Shown here: positions 24,919 to 32,015 of the stretch, in pieces
How positions within the stretch are numbered: the stretch's first letter is position 1
Layout of the letters: each line of letters begins with the position of its first letter
Source of the DNA: Anaerolineae bacterium
GTDB lineage: Bacteria; Chloroflexota; Anaerolineae; Aggregatilineales; Aggregatilineaceae
Assembly (NCBI GenBank): GCA_016930015.1
Contig: JAFGHR010000013.1
Location: forward strand, 1 to 37,028
DNA length: 37,028 bases
Direction: 5' to 3'
Translations under genes and position numbers: made by a program
Notes under the pieces: model-generated
What the model was told of the DNA's origin: nothing
The model's database searches: none
Seen by the model: only the letters and a program-made list of their open reading frames with translations

Positions 24919-25944
24919 GTGATCACATTAGATGGCAGTTGGGGCGAAGGCGGCGGCCAGATCGTGCGTACAGCGCTGAGTCTCAGCGTGATCAGTGGAA
25001 CCCCGTTCCGGATCAACAACATTCGCGGCGGGCGCAGCACGCCCGGATTACGTGCCCAGCACGTCACCGCGATCCAGGCGGCGGCGGATATTTGCCGGGC
25101 GCAAACCGAGGGCGTTTTTGTCGGTTCGCAGGCGATGACATTTACGCCCGGCGACACGGTGCAGCCCGGTGAATATGAATGGACGGTCGGCACGGCGGGC
25201 GCGGCGACGCTGGTGATTCAGACCGTGCTGCTGCCGCTGGCGCTCGCGGACGGTGAATCCGTGATCCGCGTGCACGGCGGCACGCATGTGCCCAACAGCC
25301 CATCCGGTCACTATGTGCGCGACGTCTACGCGCCGATGCTGCTCAGCGCCGGGATTGATGTCGAAGTTCATATGGAAACCTACGGCTGGCTGGCGCAGGG
25401 CGGCGGCACGATGTGTGTGTACGTGGCCGGAAACGCCCAGCCTACCGGGTTGAACCTGAGCCGCCGGGGCCGGATCGAGCGGATTTACGGGACGGCAGTC
25501 GGCTGTAACCTGCCGTCGCACATCCCGCAGCGTATGGCGAATCGGGCGGCAAATTTGCTCAATATTACCGACGCGCCGCTTGACATTCGCCCCTGCCGGA
25601 CGCGCAGCATCAGCACGGGCGCCGGTATTTTTCTCACGGTAGAATACACCAACGGGCGCGGCGGTTTTGGTGTGTTGGGGCGCAAAGGGATGCCCTCCGA
25701 AGAAGTCGCCGAAGAAGCCGTCACCGCGCTGCTGGTGTTTCATGACAGCGGGGCGGCTGTTGATCGCCATCTGGCCGATCAGCTTGTGCTGCCGCTGGTG
25801 CTGGCCGAGGGTAAGAGCGCGCTCACCACGCCGGAGATCACGCGGCATGTGCGCACGAACGTTCAAGTCATACAGGCGTTTGTGGATCGGACGATCCGCG
25901 TAGATGAAACACAGGGGTTGATCACGATCAACAACCATTCATAA
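24919..25944 (+). CDS. rtcA: RNA 3'-terminal phosphate cyclase RtcA
   Basis: A 341-residue enzyme that converts an RNA 3'-phosphate to a 2',3'-cyclic phosphate using ATP, through an adenylated His. The N-terminal signature is LDGSWGEGGGQIVRTALSLS, followed by IRGGRSTPGLRAQH. The central RGG-type motif is NLSRRGRIERIYG, and the nucleophilic His is in DRHLADQLVLPLVLAEGKS (His284 from this start). Length matches the family (about 340). The GTG at 24919 has a GAGG ribosome-binding site 6 nt upstream and yields MITLDGS, as in known RtcA proteins; a TTG at 24901 would add six residues. No rtcB or rtcR is in the window. RNase Z follows after 50 bp. Confidence 0.93.
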   Translation: MITLDGSWGEGGGQIVRTALSLSVISGTPFRINNIRGGRSTPGLRAQHVTAIQAAADICRAQTEGVFVGSQAMTFTPGDTVQPGEYEWTVGTAGAATLVIQTVLLPLALADGESVIRVHGGTHVPNSPSGHYVRDVYAPMLLSAGIDVEVHMETYGWLAQGGGTMCVYVAGNAQPTGLNLSRRGRIERIYGTAVGCNLPSHIPQRMANRAANLLNITDAPLDIRPCRTRSISTGAGIFLTVEYTNGRGGFGVLGRKGMPSEEVAEEAVTALLVFHDSGAAVDRHLADQLVLPLVLAEGKSALTTPEITRHVRTNVQVIQAFVDRTIRVDETQGLITINNHS

Positions 25945-25950
25945 TCTGGG

Positions 25951-25977
25951 GTGGCGAACCACAGCGCCGTTTTTTTG
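25951..25977 (+). terminator. Weak terminator-like element between rtcA and RNase Z
   Basis: A short hairpin (GTGG cgaa CCAC, or alternatively GGCG with CGCC) is followed by GTTTTTTTG. The T-run is good but the stem is only 4 bp, so partial termination at most is expected. Confidence 0.35.
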
Positions 25978-25994
25978 TTCATCAGTGATGGGTT

Positions 25995-26954
25995 ATGTTC
26001 GAAATCGTATTTCTCGGAACCTCTGCAAGTGCGCCGTCAGTCCACCGGGGGTTGTCGGCGCAGGTGGTCATGGTCAAAGACCAGCGGTTTTTGATCGACT
26101 GCGGCGAGGGGACTCAACGACAAATTCTCAAAAGCGGCATCGGGTTCAAGCGGCTCAACCGCGTGCTGCTGACGCACGGCCACCTGGATCATATCCTGGG
26201 GTTGGGCGGGCTGATGTCTACTTTCATGCGCTGGGAAAGCATCGATGCGCTTGAAATATGGGGCGGCAAATGGGCATTGGACCGCGTGCAAGACCTGGTC
26301 TTCGGGGTAGTGCTGCGGGGTGCCAAGTCGCCGATGCCGATTCACCTGATCGACGTGAAGCCGGGTGTATTGATGGAAGCGCCCGATTTTACCGTGTCGG
26401 CGTTCCCGGTCGTCCACCGGGGCCGGGGATGTTTTGGGTACATGTTCCAGGAAAAACCCCGGCGGCCCTTTCTGGTCGAAAAAGCGGAGGCGTTGGGCGT
26501 GCCCGCTGGACCACAGCGGGCGCAGTTGGTGCGCGGCGAAACGATCCGGCTGGCTGACGGGCGCATGATCCGGCCTGATGACGTGTTAGGCGAGGATATG
26601 CCGGGCGCGCGCCTGGTGCATACCGGCGACCTGGGCGACCTGGACGGGCTGGAAGACGTCGCACGCGGCGCGCACGCGCTCGTGATGGAAGCAACCTACC
26701 TGGACGAAGAAGACGACATGGCCCGTTCATTTGGCCATATGACGGCGGGCCGCGCGGCGCGTTTTGCGGCTGAAATGGGCGTGGGTACGCTGCTGCTGAC
26801 GCACGTTTCGCGCCGTTACCGCGAGCGCGACGTGGTCGAGGAAGCGCGGCGCTTTTTCCCCAACAGCATCGTTGTGCGCGATTTTGACCGGTTTATCGTG
26901 GCCAAAGGCCGCCCGGTGCAAAAGATCGAACCAGGAGCAGAAAATAGGGAATGA
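25995..26954 (+). CDS. rnz: Ribonuclease Z (metallo-beta-lactamase fold)
   Basis: A 319-residue metallo-hydrolase of the RNase Z type, which cuts 3' trailers from tRNA precursors. It starts MFEIVFLGTSASAPS, the typical beta-lactamase-fold opening. The zinc motif HGHLDH (His61, His63, Asp65, His66) follows LLT. Later ligands are expected in FPVVHRGRGCFGY, VHTGDLGDLDG and LLLTHVSRRY. EATYLDEEDDMARSFGHMTA is characteristic of RNase Z. Canonical members have HxHGDH and TGDT; here Leu replaces both the second Gly and the Thr. This is a mild deviation, and a related MBL nuclease is possible. Its stop overlaps the DUF89 start by 4 bp (ATGA), indicating translational coupling. Confidence 0.85.
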   Translation: MFEIVFLGTSASAPSVHRGLSAQVVMVKDQRFLIDCGEGTQRQILKSGIGFKRLNRVLLTHGHLDHILGLGGLMSTFMRWESIDALEIWGGKWALDRVQDLVFGVVLRGAKSPMPIHLIDVKPGVLMEAPDFTVSAFPVVHRGRGCFGYMFQEKPRRPFLVEKAEALGVPAGPQRAQLVRGETIRLADGRMIRPDDVLGEDMPGARLVHTGDLGDLDGLEDVARGAHALVMEATYLDEEDDMARSFGHMTAGRAARFAAEMGVGTLLLTHVSRRYRERDVVEEARRFFPNSIVVRDFDRFIVAKGRPVQKIEPGAENRE

Positions 26955-27817
26955 AGACTCAGCTAGAATGTCTGCCTTGTTTTATGAAACAGGCCGTGCT
27001 GACGGCGCAGCGCATCACCGGTGATCCCCAGCGCGTGCTGGAAACGGTACAGCTTGCCGCCGCGCATTTTGGCGACATTTCGCTGGACGAGTCGCCCGCC
27101 GAGGCTGCATCCCGGCTGGCATGGATCGCGGCCCAACACCTGGGCGTGGACGATCCCTACGCGGAGCAAAAAGCGCTCTACAACGATCTGGCCCTGCAAG
27201 CCTATGACGTGTTAAAAGCCTACGTGCAGGCAGCGCCCGATCCATTAGCGGCGGCGGTGCGGGTCGCTGCCGTCGGTAACATGATGGACCTGGCGATCTT
27301 CGACCGTGTTGATATGAACGTGGCCGTCGAGCACGCCCGCTCTACCACGTGGGCGATCGATCACACCGACCGGCTGAAGCATGATATCGCGGCGGCTGAT
27401 ACGATCCTGGTGCTGGCCGATAACGCGGGCGAAATCGTGTTTGACCGCGTGCTGGTCGAGATGCTGCCGCCCGGCAGGGTGACGTATGCCGTCAAGGGTG
27501 GCCCCATGTCGTGTGATGTCACCAGGGATGACGCGCGCGCGGTGGGCATGGACGCGGTCGCGCACATCATCGATACCGGCACGGCAACGATGGGCGCGCC
27601 GCTTAACCTGTGTTCGGACGCGTTTTTACAGGCGTTCGACCGCGCGGATGTGATCATCGCCAAGGGAATGGCGAACATCGAAACGCTCAGCGAGGTAGAC
27701 GCCAACATTTACTTCATCCTCAAAGTGAAGTGCGAACCGATGGCCGCTTACCTGAGCGTACCTGTGGACTCGATCCTGATGCTGTCCCAGCAGGAGCGCC
27801 TGCACGGCAGCAGCTAA
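26951..27817 (+). CDS. DUF89 / ARMT1-like metal-dependent phosphatase
   Basis: A 288-residue protein of the DUF89 family, small prokaryotic type. Family signatures are the N-terminal CLPCFMKQA, DNAGEIVFDRVL (metal-binding Asp and Asn), AVKGGPMSCDVTRDDA and IAKGMANIETLSE. DUF89 proteins are metal-dependent phosphatases thought to remove damaged or surplus sugar phosphates and related metabolites; the substrate of this type is not established. The start overlaps the RNase Z stop by 4 bp, so the two are almost certainly co-translated. It may act on a product of RNA-end or nucleotide metabolism, which is inference from position only. Confidence 0.85.
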   Translation: MKTQLECLPCFMKQAVLTAQRITGDPQRVLETVQLAAAHFGDISLDESPAEAASRLAWIAAQHLGVDDPYAEQKALYNDLALQAYDVLKAYVQAAPDPLAAAVRVAAVGNMMDLAIFDRVDMNVAVEHARSTTWAIDHTDRLKHDIAAADTILVLADNAGEIVFDRVLVEMLPPGRVTYAVKGGPMSCDVTRDDARAVGMDAVAHIIDTGTATMGAPLNLCSDAFLQAFDRADVIIAKGMANIETLSEVDANIYFILKVKCEPMAAYLSVPVDSILMLSQQERLHGSS

Positions 27818-27869
27818 CCAAAACGTATACGGTCGCTAGACCGTGTGTGGTTATAAAGGGGTAGGCCGC

Positions 27870-28727
27870 ATGCTGCGATGGATCGACCGTGTGACGCGTT
27901 TTCACACATGGGGGCCGGAAGCGAATCCCGTCATCGGGCGGCTGATGCGTCGTGAAGGCAGGCCGCGGCTGCGTGTGCTGCTGTGGCCCGCGTTCGGGTT
28001 GGGAGTGGCCGGAGCGCTGCTGAGCGCGCGCGCGGTGCTGCTGGCCCGCACAACACACATGGACCTGCTCAGTTCGCTGCTCTTGTTGATGGGGTGGCTG
28101 TTTACGCTGCTGGCGCCGCTGCTGGCGACCGTGGTCGCGACGACGCTCACGATTCGTAACACGTGCGATGATCCCTATGACCTGCTGCGATTAACCCCTC
28201 TGTCGGAACAATCATTCGTATGGGCGTATGTGTTCGCCGCGTTGGTTGCTCTGCGGCTGGTATTTTTTGTGCTGGTGGTTTTGATGCCAGTGATGGTCAT
28301 CCGCCAGGTATTTCTGGTGTTGTCGGTGCACGTGTTCTTTTTTGACCTGTCGGCCAACAATGCCGGGTACGGGGTATACGGGGTATGGGACGAGCCGACC
28401 CGCTGGGACATCATCGTCCCGACGCTGCTCATGCTGGCGGTTATTCTCGGTTTGTGGGGCCTCAACCTGTTGGGGATCGCGGCGGGCGTGCGTTCCGCGC
28501 TGCTGCGGCGTAGTTCGGGCATGGCGCTGTCGATGTCACTGGGCATGATGGTGCTGCTGATGGCCTGCGGGTGCATCGGTATTTGGGTGTCCGGCTCAAT
28601 GCTGCTGAACCAGCCGGAATCAGTGCTGCTTCCAGTGCTGGTATTTCTGGTGCTGGTGTTGATGACGTCACCGTATATCATGGCCGTGCTGCTGATGCGT
28701 GAAACGGCGCAGGTCTGGCACCGTTAG
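27870..28727 (+). CDS. Polytopic membrane protein (possible ABC-2-type permease-like)
   Basis: A 285-residue protein with six or seven predicted membrane helices (first at about 41-61, WPAFGLGVAGALLS). The N-terminal RFHTWGPEANPVIGRLMRRE and the cytoplasmic segment RNTCDDPYDLLRLTPLSEQS resemble the layout of ABC-2-type permease subunits. No ATPase gene is adjacent and no decisive motif is seen, so the role is unknown. The ATG at 27870 follows AAGGGG at 8 nt. A GTG at 27843 would overlap the small hairpin ACGGTC/GACCGT and lacks a ribosome-binding site. It starts 52 bp after the DUF89 gene on the same strand. Confidence 0.7.
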   Translation: MLRWIDRVTRFHTWGPEANPVIGRLMRREGRPRLRVLLWPAFGLGVAGALLSARAVLLARTTHMDLLSSLLLLMGWLFTLLAPLLATVVATTLTIRNTCDDPYDLLRLTPLSEQSFVWAYVFAALVALRLVFFVLVVLMPVMVIRQVFLVLSVHVFFFDLSANNAGYGVYGVWDEPTRWDIIVPTLLMLAVILGLWGLNLLGIAAGVRSALLRRSSGMALSMSLGMMVLLMACGCIGIWVSGSMLLNQPESVLLPVLVFLVLVLMTSPYIMAVLLMRETAQVWHR

Positions 28728-28757
28728 GTGCACAGCGCCATTAGGTGCACAGCGCGC
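28724..28757. repeat. 17-bp tandem duplication between convergent genes
   Basis: TTAGGTGCACAGCGCCA is followed directly by TTAGGTGCACAGCGCGC. The first unit contains the stop codon of the membrane-protein gene and the second abuts the stop of the convergent glycosyltransferase gene at 28758. Confidence 0.75.
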
Positions 28758-30362
28758 TTACTCCGGCGGCAGGGTGTACGTCAATTCACCATCCACAAAG
28801 TAGATCACTTCGCGGTCGGGCCATTGCGCCAGGATATCGTCCACGCTCCACTCGTCCGGGTCACGCGCCAGCACGATATCGCTGTCACGCGCGGGCGTGG
28901 TGATCGCCATCAGCGCGCCCACGTCGCGCCAGTGATGATCGCCGACCGCGATCACGAGCAGCGGGCGTTCAGGCTCGCGCCGCATGGCATTGACCGCGTC
29001 GATTTGGGCCTGTTGAATGCGCCCGTAGCCGGTGAGCGGCTCGATGCGGGCCGGGTTGTAAACCGCCATTACGTAGATCGCGGCAGCGCCAAACGCGCCG
29101 TACACGATCCAGCGCGCCGGTCTGCGCCATCGTGCCAGCCCCTCCGCCGTGTATGATATACCCGCTGCCGCCAGCAAAATCGCGGCGGTCGCGGCTTCGG
29201 CATAGTACCGCGTGGAATAGAGGCTGCCGCCGATCCAGTACGCGATATACACGGCCACAATCCCCACCGGGACGCCCAGCAGCAGCCAGGTCCACCGCCG
29301 CCGGAACGTGAACGTGATCCCCAGCAGGATCGGCACCCAGCTAAACCCGCGCCCGTTCGCCAGGCAGGGATCGCGCTCGATCGTCATGCTGGATTTGGCC
29401 GGGAGCGCCCAGCCGATCAGGTCCCGCGCCGAACAACCCACATCCCGTTTGGCGTGTTCCCAGCCGAGTTTGGGTGTGTGGCCGCCTGCGATACGCCCGT
29501 GCCCCTCACCGAATCCCACGCGGTCATAATCCCAGATGGTGCGGTAAAAGTCAGTTTCACGATCACCGGACACAAAACGTCCCAGGTAATGCGGAAACGA
29601 TTCGCCGTCGCGTGCGCTCACGCTGTAATTAAACGCGGGCCACAGCAGGCTCACCAGGATCGCCACCCCGGCCAGCGCCAGCAGCGGGTAAAGCGAGCGG
29701 TCACGCAGTGAAGACCGGATACCGGCCCAGGTAGTCCGCGCGCCGAAAAACAGCGCAAACGGCGCGGCGGCTCCGGCAGCGCTCAGTGGCCGGATGATCA
29801 CCACCATGCCCAGCGCAAACCCGGCCAGCATGCCCCACATCACCGCGCGGCGGGTCGGGTTGGGGCGTTCGGCGGCATACCACAGCGCGAGCATGAACAG
29901 CGTGGTAAAAAACAGCGCTGCCGTGTGTGCCATCAACGTACCGCTGAGCAGCACCAGCCCCGGACTGCTCGCCGCCAGCAGCGCGGCGACGGCGCCCGTT
30001 TGAGCGTTGTAACAGGCGCGTCCCAGGCGATAAACGACTGCGGCGGTCAGCATCGCCAGCCAGGCATTGATCACCCATAACTGGCCCATCCAGTCGCCGG
30101 CAGCCAGCACGGCGGGCCATCCGGGCGGATATTTGCCGAAGCGCTGGCCGTCCAGGCTGATCAGGAACGGCTGCCAGTAGGCACGCACCGGGCGCGGCAG
30201 GTCGATTGAGGTTTCACCATCGGCAAAAATGCGCGCCTGGAACAGGTACGCAAACTCGTCTTCGAGGTGGGGCAGGCGCTCGAAGACATCCCGGCTGACA
30301 ATATCACTGGCAGCGAACGCCAGGAACGCAGCCACCAGCGCGATTACGGCTGTTCGTTTCAT
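28758..30362 (-). CDS. GT-C fold membrane glycosyltransferase (PMT_2/ArnT-like)
   Basis: A 534-residue polytopic protein. The first helix (about 5-20) is followed by a loop with LPHLEDEFAYLFQARIFADG. Its Asp-Glu pair is the usual catalytic motif position of dolichyl/polyprenyl-phosphate-sugar transferases. A second conserved loop (FGKYPPGWPAVLAAGD) and about ten helices follow, then a soluble C-terminal part (about 440-534). Donor and acceptor are unknown. The gene is convergent with the preceding membrane-protein gene and divergent from the degT operon across repeat copy G. It differs from the GT-C protein at 22445 in lacking a large C-terminal domain. Confidence 0.8.
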   Translation of the reverse strand: MKRTAVIALVAAFLAFAASDIVSRDVFERLPHLEDEFAYLFQARIFADGETSIDLPRPVRAYWQPFLISLDGQRFGKYPPGWPAVLAAGDWMGQLWVINAWLAMLTAAVVYRLGRACYNAQTGAVAALLAASSPGLVLLSGTLMAHTAALFFTTLFMLALWYAAERPNPTRRAVMWGMLAGFALGMVVIIRPLSAAGAAAPFALFFGARTTWAGIRSSLRDRSLYPLLALAGVAILVSLLWPAFNYSVSARDGESFPHYLGRFVSGDRETDFYRTIWDYDRVGFGEGHGRIAGGHTPKLGWEHAKRDVGCSARDLIGWALPAKSSMTIERDPCLANGRGFSWVPILLGITFTFRRRWTWLLLGVPVGIVAVYIAYWIGGSLYSTRYYAEAATAAILLAAAGISYTAEGLARWRRPARWIVYGAFGAAAIYVMAVYNPARIEPLTGYGRIQQAQIDAVNAMRREPERPLLVIAVGDHHWRDVGALMAITTPARDSDIVLARDPDEWSVDDILAQWPDREVIYFVDGELTYTLPPE

Positions 30363-30419
30363 ATCTGGCGATTATAGAGTGAAACGCCCAGTTGGCAATC
30401 CGTTTTCGGGCTGATGACA

Positions 30420-30675
30420 GGGTGATCGCTTTAAAATCGAAAAACGCCCCTCCCCTCCCCGACACAGTCATGGAGGGGAAAAGGTGTTCCGACCAGGGAT
30501 GCTGGCTCCCCTTTCTCCATCTTGGATGGGGAAAGGGGCGGGGGGGATAGGGGCAAACCGGCGAAACAAACCATAAAGACCCTTAGCGTAATGCGTATGG
30601 GATTTTGGGGGAAGGCGACACGCAGTGTTGCACGGCGTTTCAAAAAGCCCAACCGTGAATTTGACGCAATCACCC
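30420..30675 (+). repeat. Dispersed hairpin repeat, copy G
   Basis: The left end GGGTGATCGCTTTAAAATCG and the right end AATTTGACGCAATCACCCT form terminal inverted repeats. The inner part matches copy B: GACCAGGGATGCTGGCTCCC, the hairpin CCCCTTTCTCCATC / GATGGGGAAAGGGG, then CCATAAAG, CTTAGCGTAATGCGTATGGG and GGGGGAAGGCG. Confidence 0.87.
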
Positions 30676-30703
30676 TCGGACCGGTGAATAAACAAACAGT
30701 TGT

Positions 30704-30732
30704 TTGTCTAAAATACGCTACGCCGTTATCAT
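30704..30732 (+). promoter_or_regulatory. Candidate promoter of the aminotransferase operon
   Basis: TTGTCT (30704-30709), a 17-bp spacer and TATCAT (30727-30732) give a predicted start near 30739, about 75 nt before the ATG at 30813. The -10 box matches at five of six positions; the -35 box is weaker. Confidence 0.55.
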
Positions 30733-30742
30733 ACTACTGTTG

Positions 30743-30778
30743 ACCCGCACAACGGGCGGGACCCGCGCAACGGGCGAT
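30743..30778 (+). repeat. 18-bp tandem repeat in the aminotransferase leader
   Basis: ACCCGCACAACGGGCGGG is followed by ACCCGCGCAACGGGCGAT and then TTTTTGC. Each unit folds into a CCCG/CGGG hairpin, and the second is followed by a T-run, so the transcript leader could terminate or pause here. Confidence 0.6.
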
Positions 30779-30812
30779 TTTTGCTGGTAGCGCCCTGAAA
30801 TGAACGGATAGC

Positions 30813-32006
30813 ATGCATCATAAAGACCTGACAACACAGCACACCGTGCGGCGCACCGCGTTTTTGGCCTTTAACCCCCCTGCCATTTCTGAGGCTGAGA
30901 TCGAAGCCGTCGTCGAGACACTGCGCTCGGACTGGATCACCACCGGGCCGCGCACAGCCCAATTTGAACGTGATTTTGCCGCCTTGCTCGGCGTGAACGG
31001 CGCGTTAGCCCTGAACTCGTGTACAGCCGGGCTGCACCTGGCGCTGATCACGTTAGGCGTGGGGCCGGGTGATGAAGTCATCACGACGGCCATGACGTTT
31101 GCTTCCAGCGTAAACGTGATCGAGCATGTCGGCGCGCGCCCGGTGCTGGTGGATGTCGAGCCGGATACGCTGACGATTGATCCGCCGTGTGTCGAAGCCG
31201 CGATCACGCCGCGCACGCGCGCGCTGCTGCCGGTGCATTATGGCGGGCACCCGGCGGACATGGACGCCCTGCTGACGCTGGCCCGCGCGCACGATCTGCG
31301 CATCGTCGAGGACGCCGCGCACGCGCTCCCGGCGGTCTATCGCGGGCGGCGCATCGGCACGATCGGCGATCTGACGGCGTTCAGTTTTTACGCGACCAAA
31401 AATGTCACGACCGGCGAGGGCGGGATGCTGGTCGGTGCGCCGGAGTACCTCAAACAGGCGCGCATTTTGAGCCTGCACGGCATGAGCTGGGATGCCCGCG
31501 CCCGGTACGAAGCCGGTGGTTCGTGGTTCTACGAAGTGCTGGCCGCCGGGTACAAGTACAACATGACCGATATCCAGGCCGCGATCGGCCTGGTTCAGTT
31601 GCGGCGGCTGGACGCGATGCAGGCCCGCCGCCGCGCGATTGCAGCCCGCTACACCGCCGCGTTTGACGAACTGGACGCGGTGCAGCCGCTGGTCGAGCGT
31701 CCGGATACACAGTCGGCGTGGTACCTGTACGTGCTGCGCCTGAACCTGGACCGCCTGACGATTGACCGTGACCGGTTTATCGATGAGCTGCACCTGCGCA
31801 ACATTGGCACCAGCGTGCACTTTATCCCGATCCACCTGCACCCGTATTACCGTCACAAGTACGGCTACCAGCCGGACGATTTCCCGGTCGCCCATCGCGA
31901 ATATCACCGCCTGATTTCGCTGCCGCTGCATCCCGGCCTGACCGATGCCGACGTGGACGACGTGATCGCGGCGGTCGCGGATATCGCGGCCCTGTTCCGG
32001 CGTTAG
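30813..32006 (+). CDS. DegT/DnrJ/EryC1/StrS-family sugar aminotransferase
   Basis: A 397-residue PLP enzyme that aminates a nucleotide-linked keto-sugar. Family features are SDWITTGPRTAQFERDFA near the N-terminus, ALNSCTAGLHLALITLGVGPG, GDEVITTAMTFASSVNVIEH and VEDAAHALPAVYRG. The Schiff-base Lys196 is in FSFYATKNVTTGEGGM. YKYNMTDIQAAIGLVQLRRL and the C-terminal GTSVHFIPIHLHPYY complete the pattern. The last segment is ArnB/PseC-like, suggesting formation of a 4-amino-4-deoxy or 4-amino-4,6-dideoxy sugar; the exact sugar is inference. A GT-C glycosyltransferase gene starts 9 bp downstream. No dehydratase or epimerase for the keto-sugar is in the window. Confidence 0.9.
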   Translation: MHHKDLTTQHTVRRTAFLAFNPPAISEAEIEAVVETLRSDWITTGPRTAQFERDFAALLGVNGALALNSCTAGLHLALITLGVGPGDEVITTAMTFASSVNVIEHVGARPVLVDVEPDTLTIDPPCVEAAITPRTRALLPVHYGGHPADMDALLTLARAHDLRIVEDAAHALPAVYRGRRIGTIGDLTAFSFYATKNVTTGEGGMLVGAPEYLKQARILSLHGMSWDARARYEAGGSWFYEVLAAGYKYNMTDIQAAIGLVQLRRLDAMQARRRAIAARYTAAFDELDAVQPLVERPDTQSAWYLYVLRLNLDRLTIDRDRFIDELHLRNIGTSVHFIPIHLHPYYRHKYGYQPDDFPVAHREYHRLISLPLHPGLTDADVDDVIAAVADIAALFRR

Positions 32007-32015
32007 TATGGTCGT

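Noticed and set aside
27829-27844. ACGGTC-GCTA-GACCGT hairpin as a terminator of the DUF89 gene
   Set aside because: The stem is only 6 bp and no T-run follows; it is noted but not listed as a feature.
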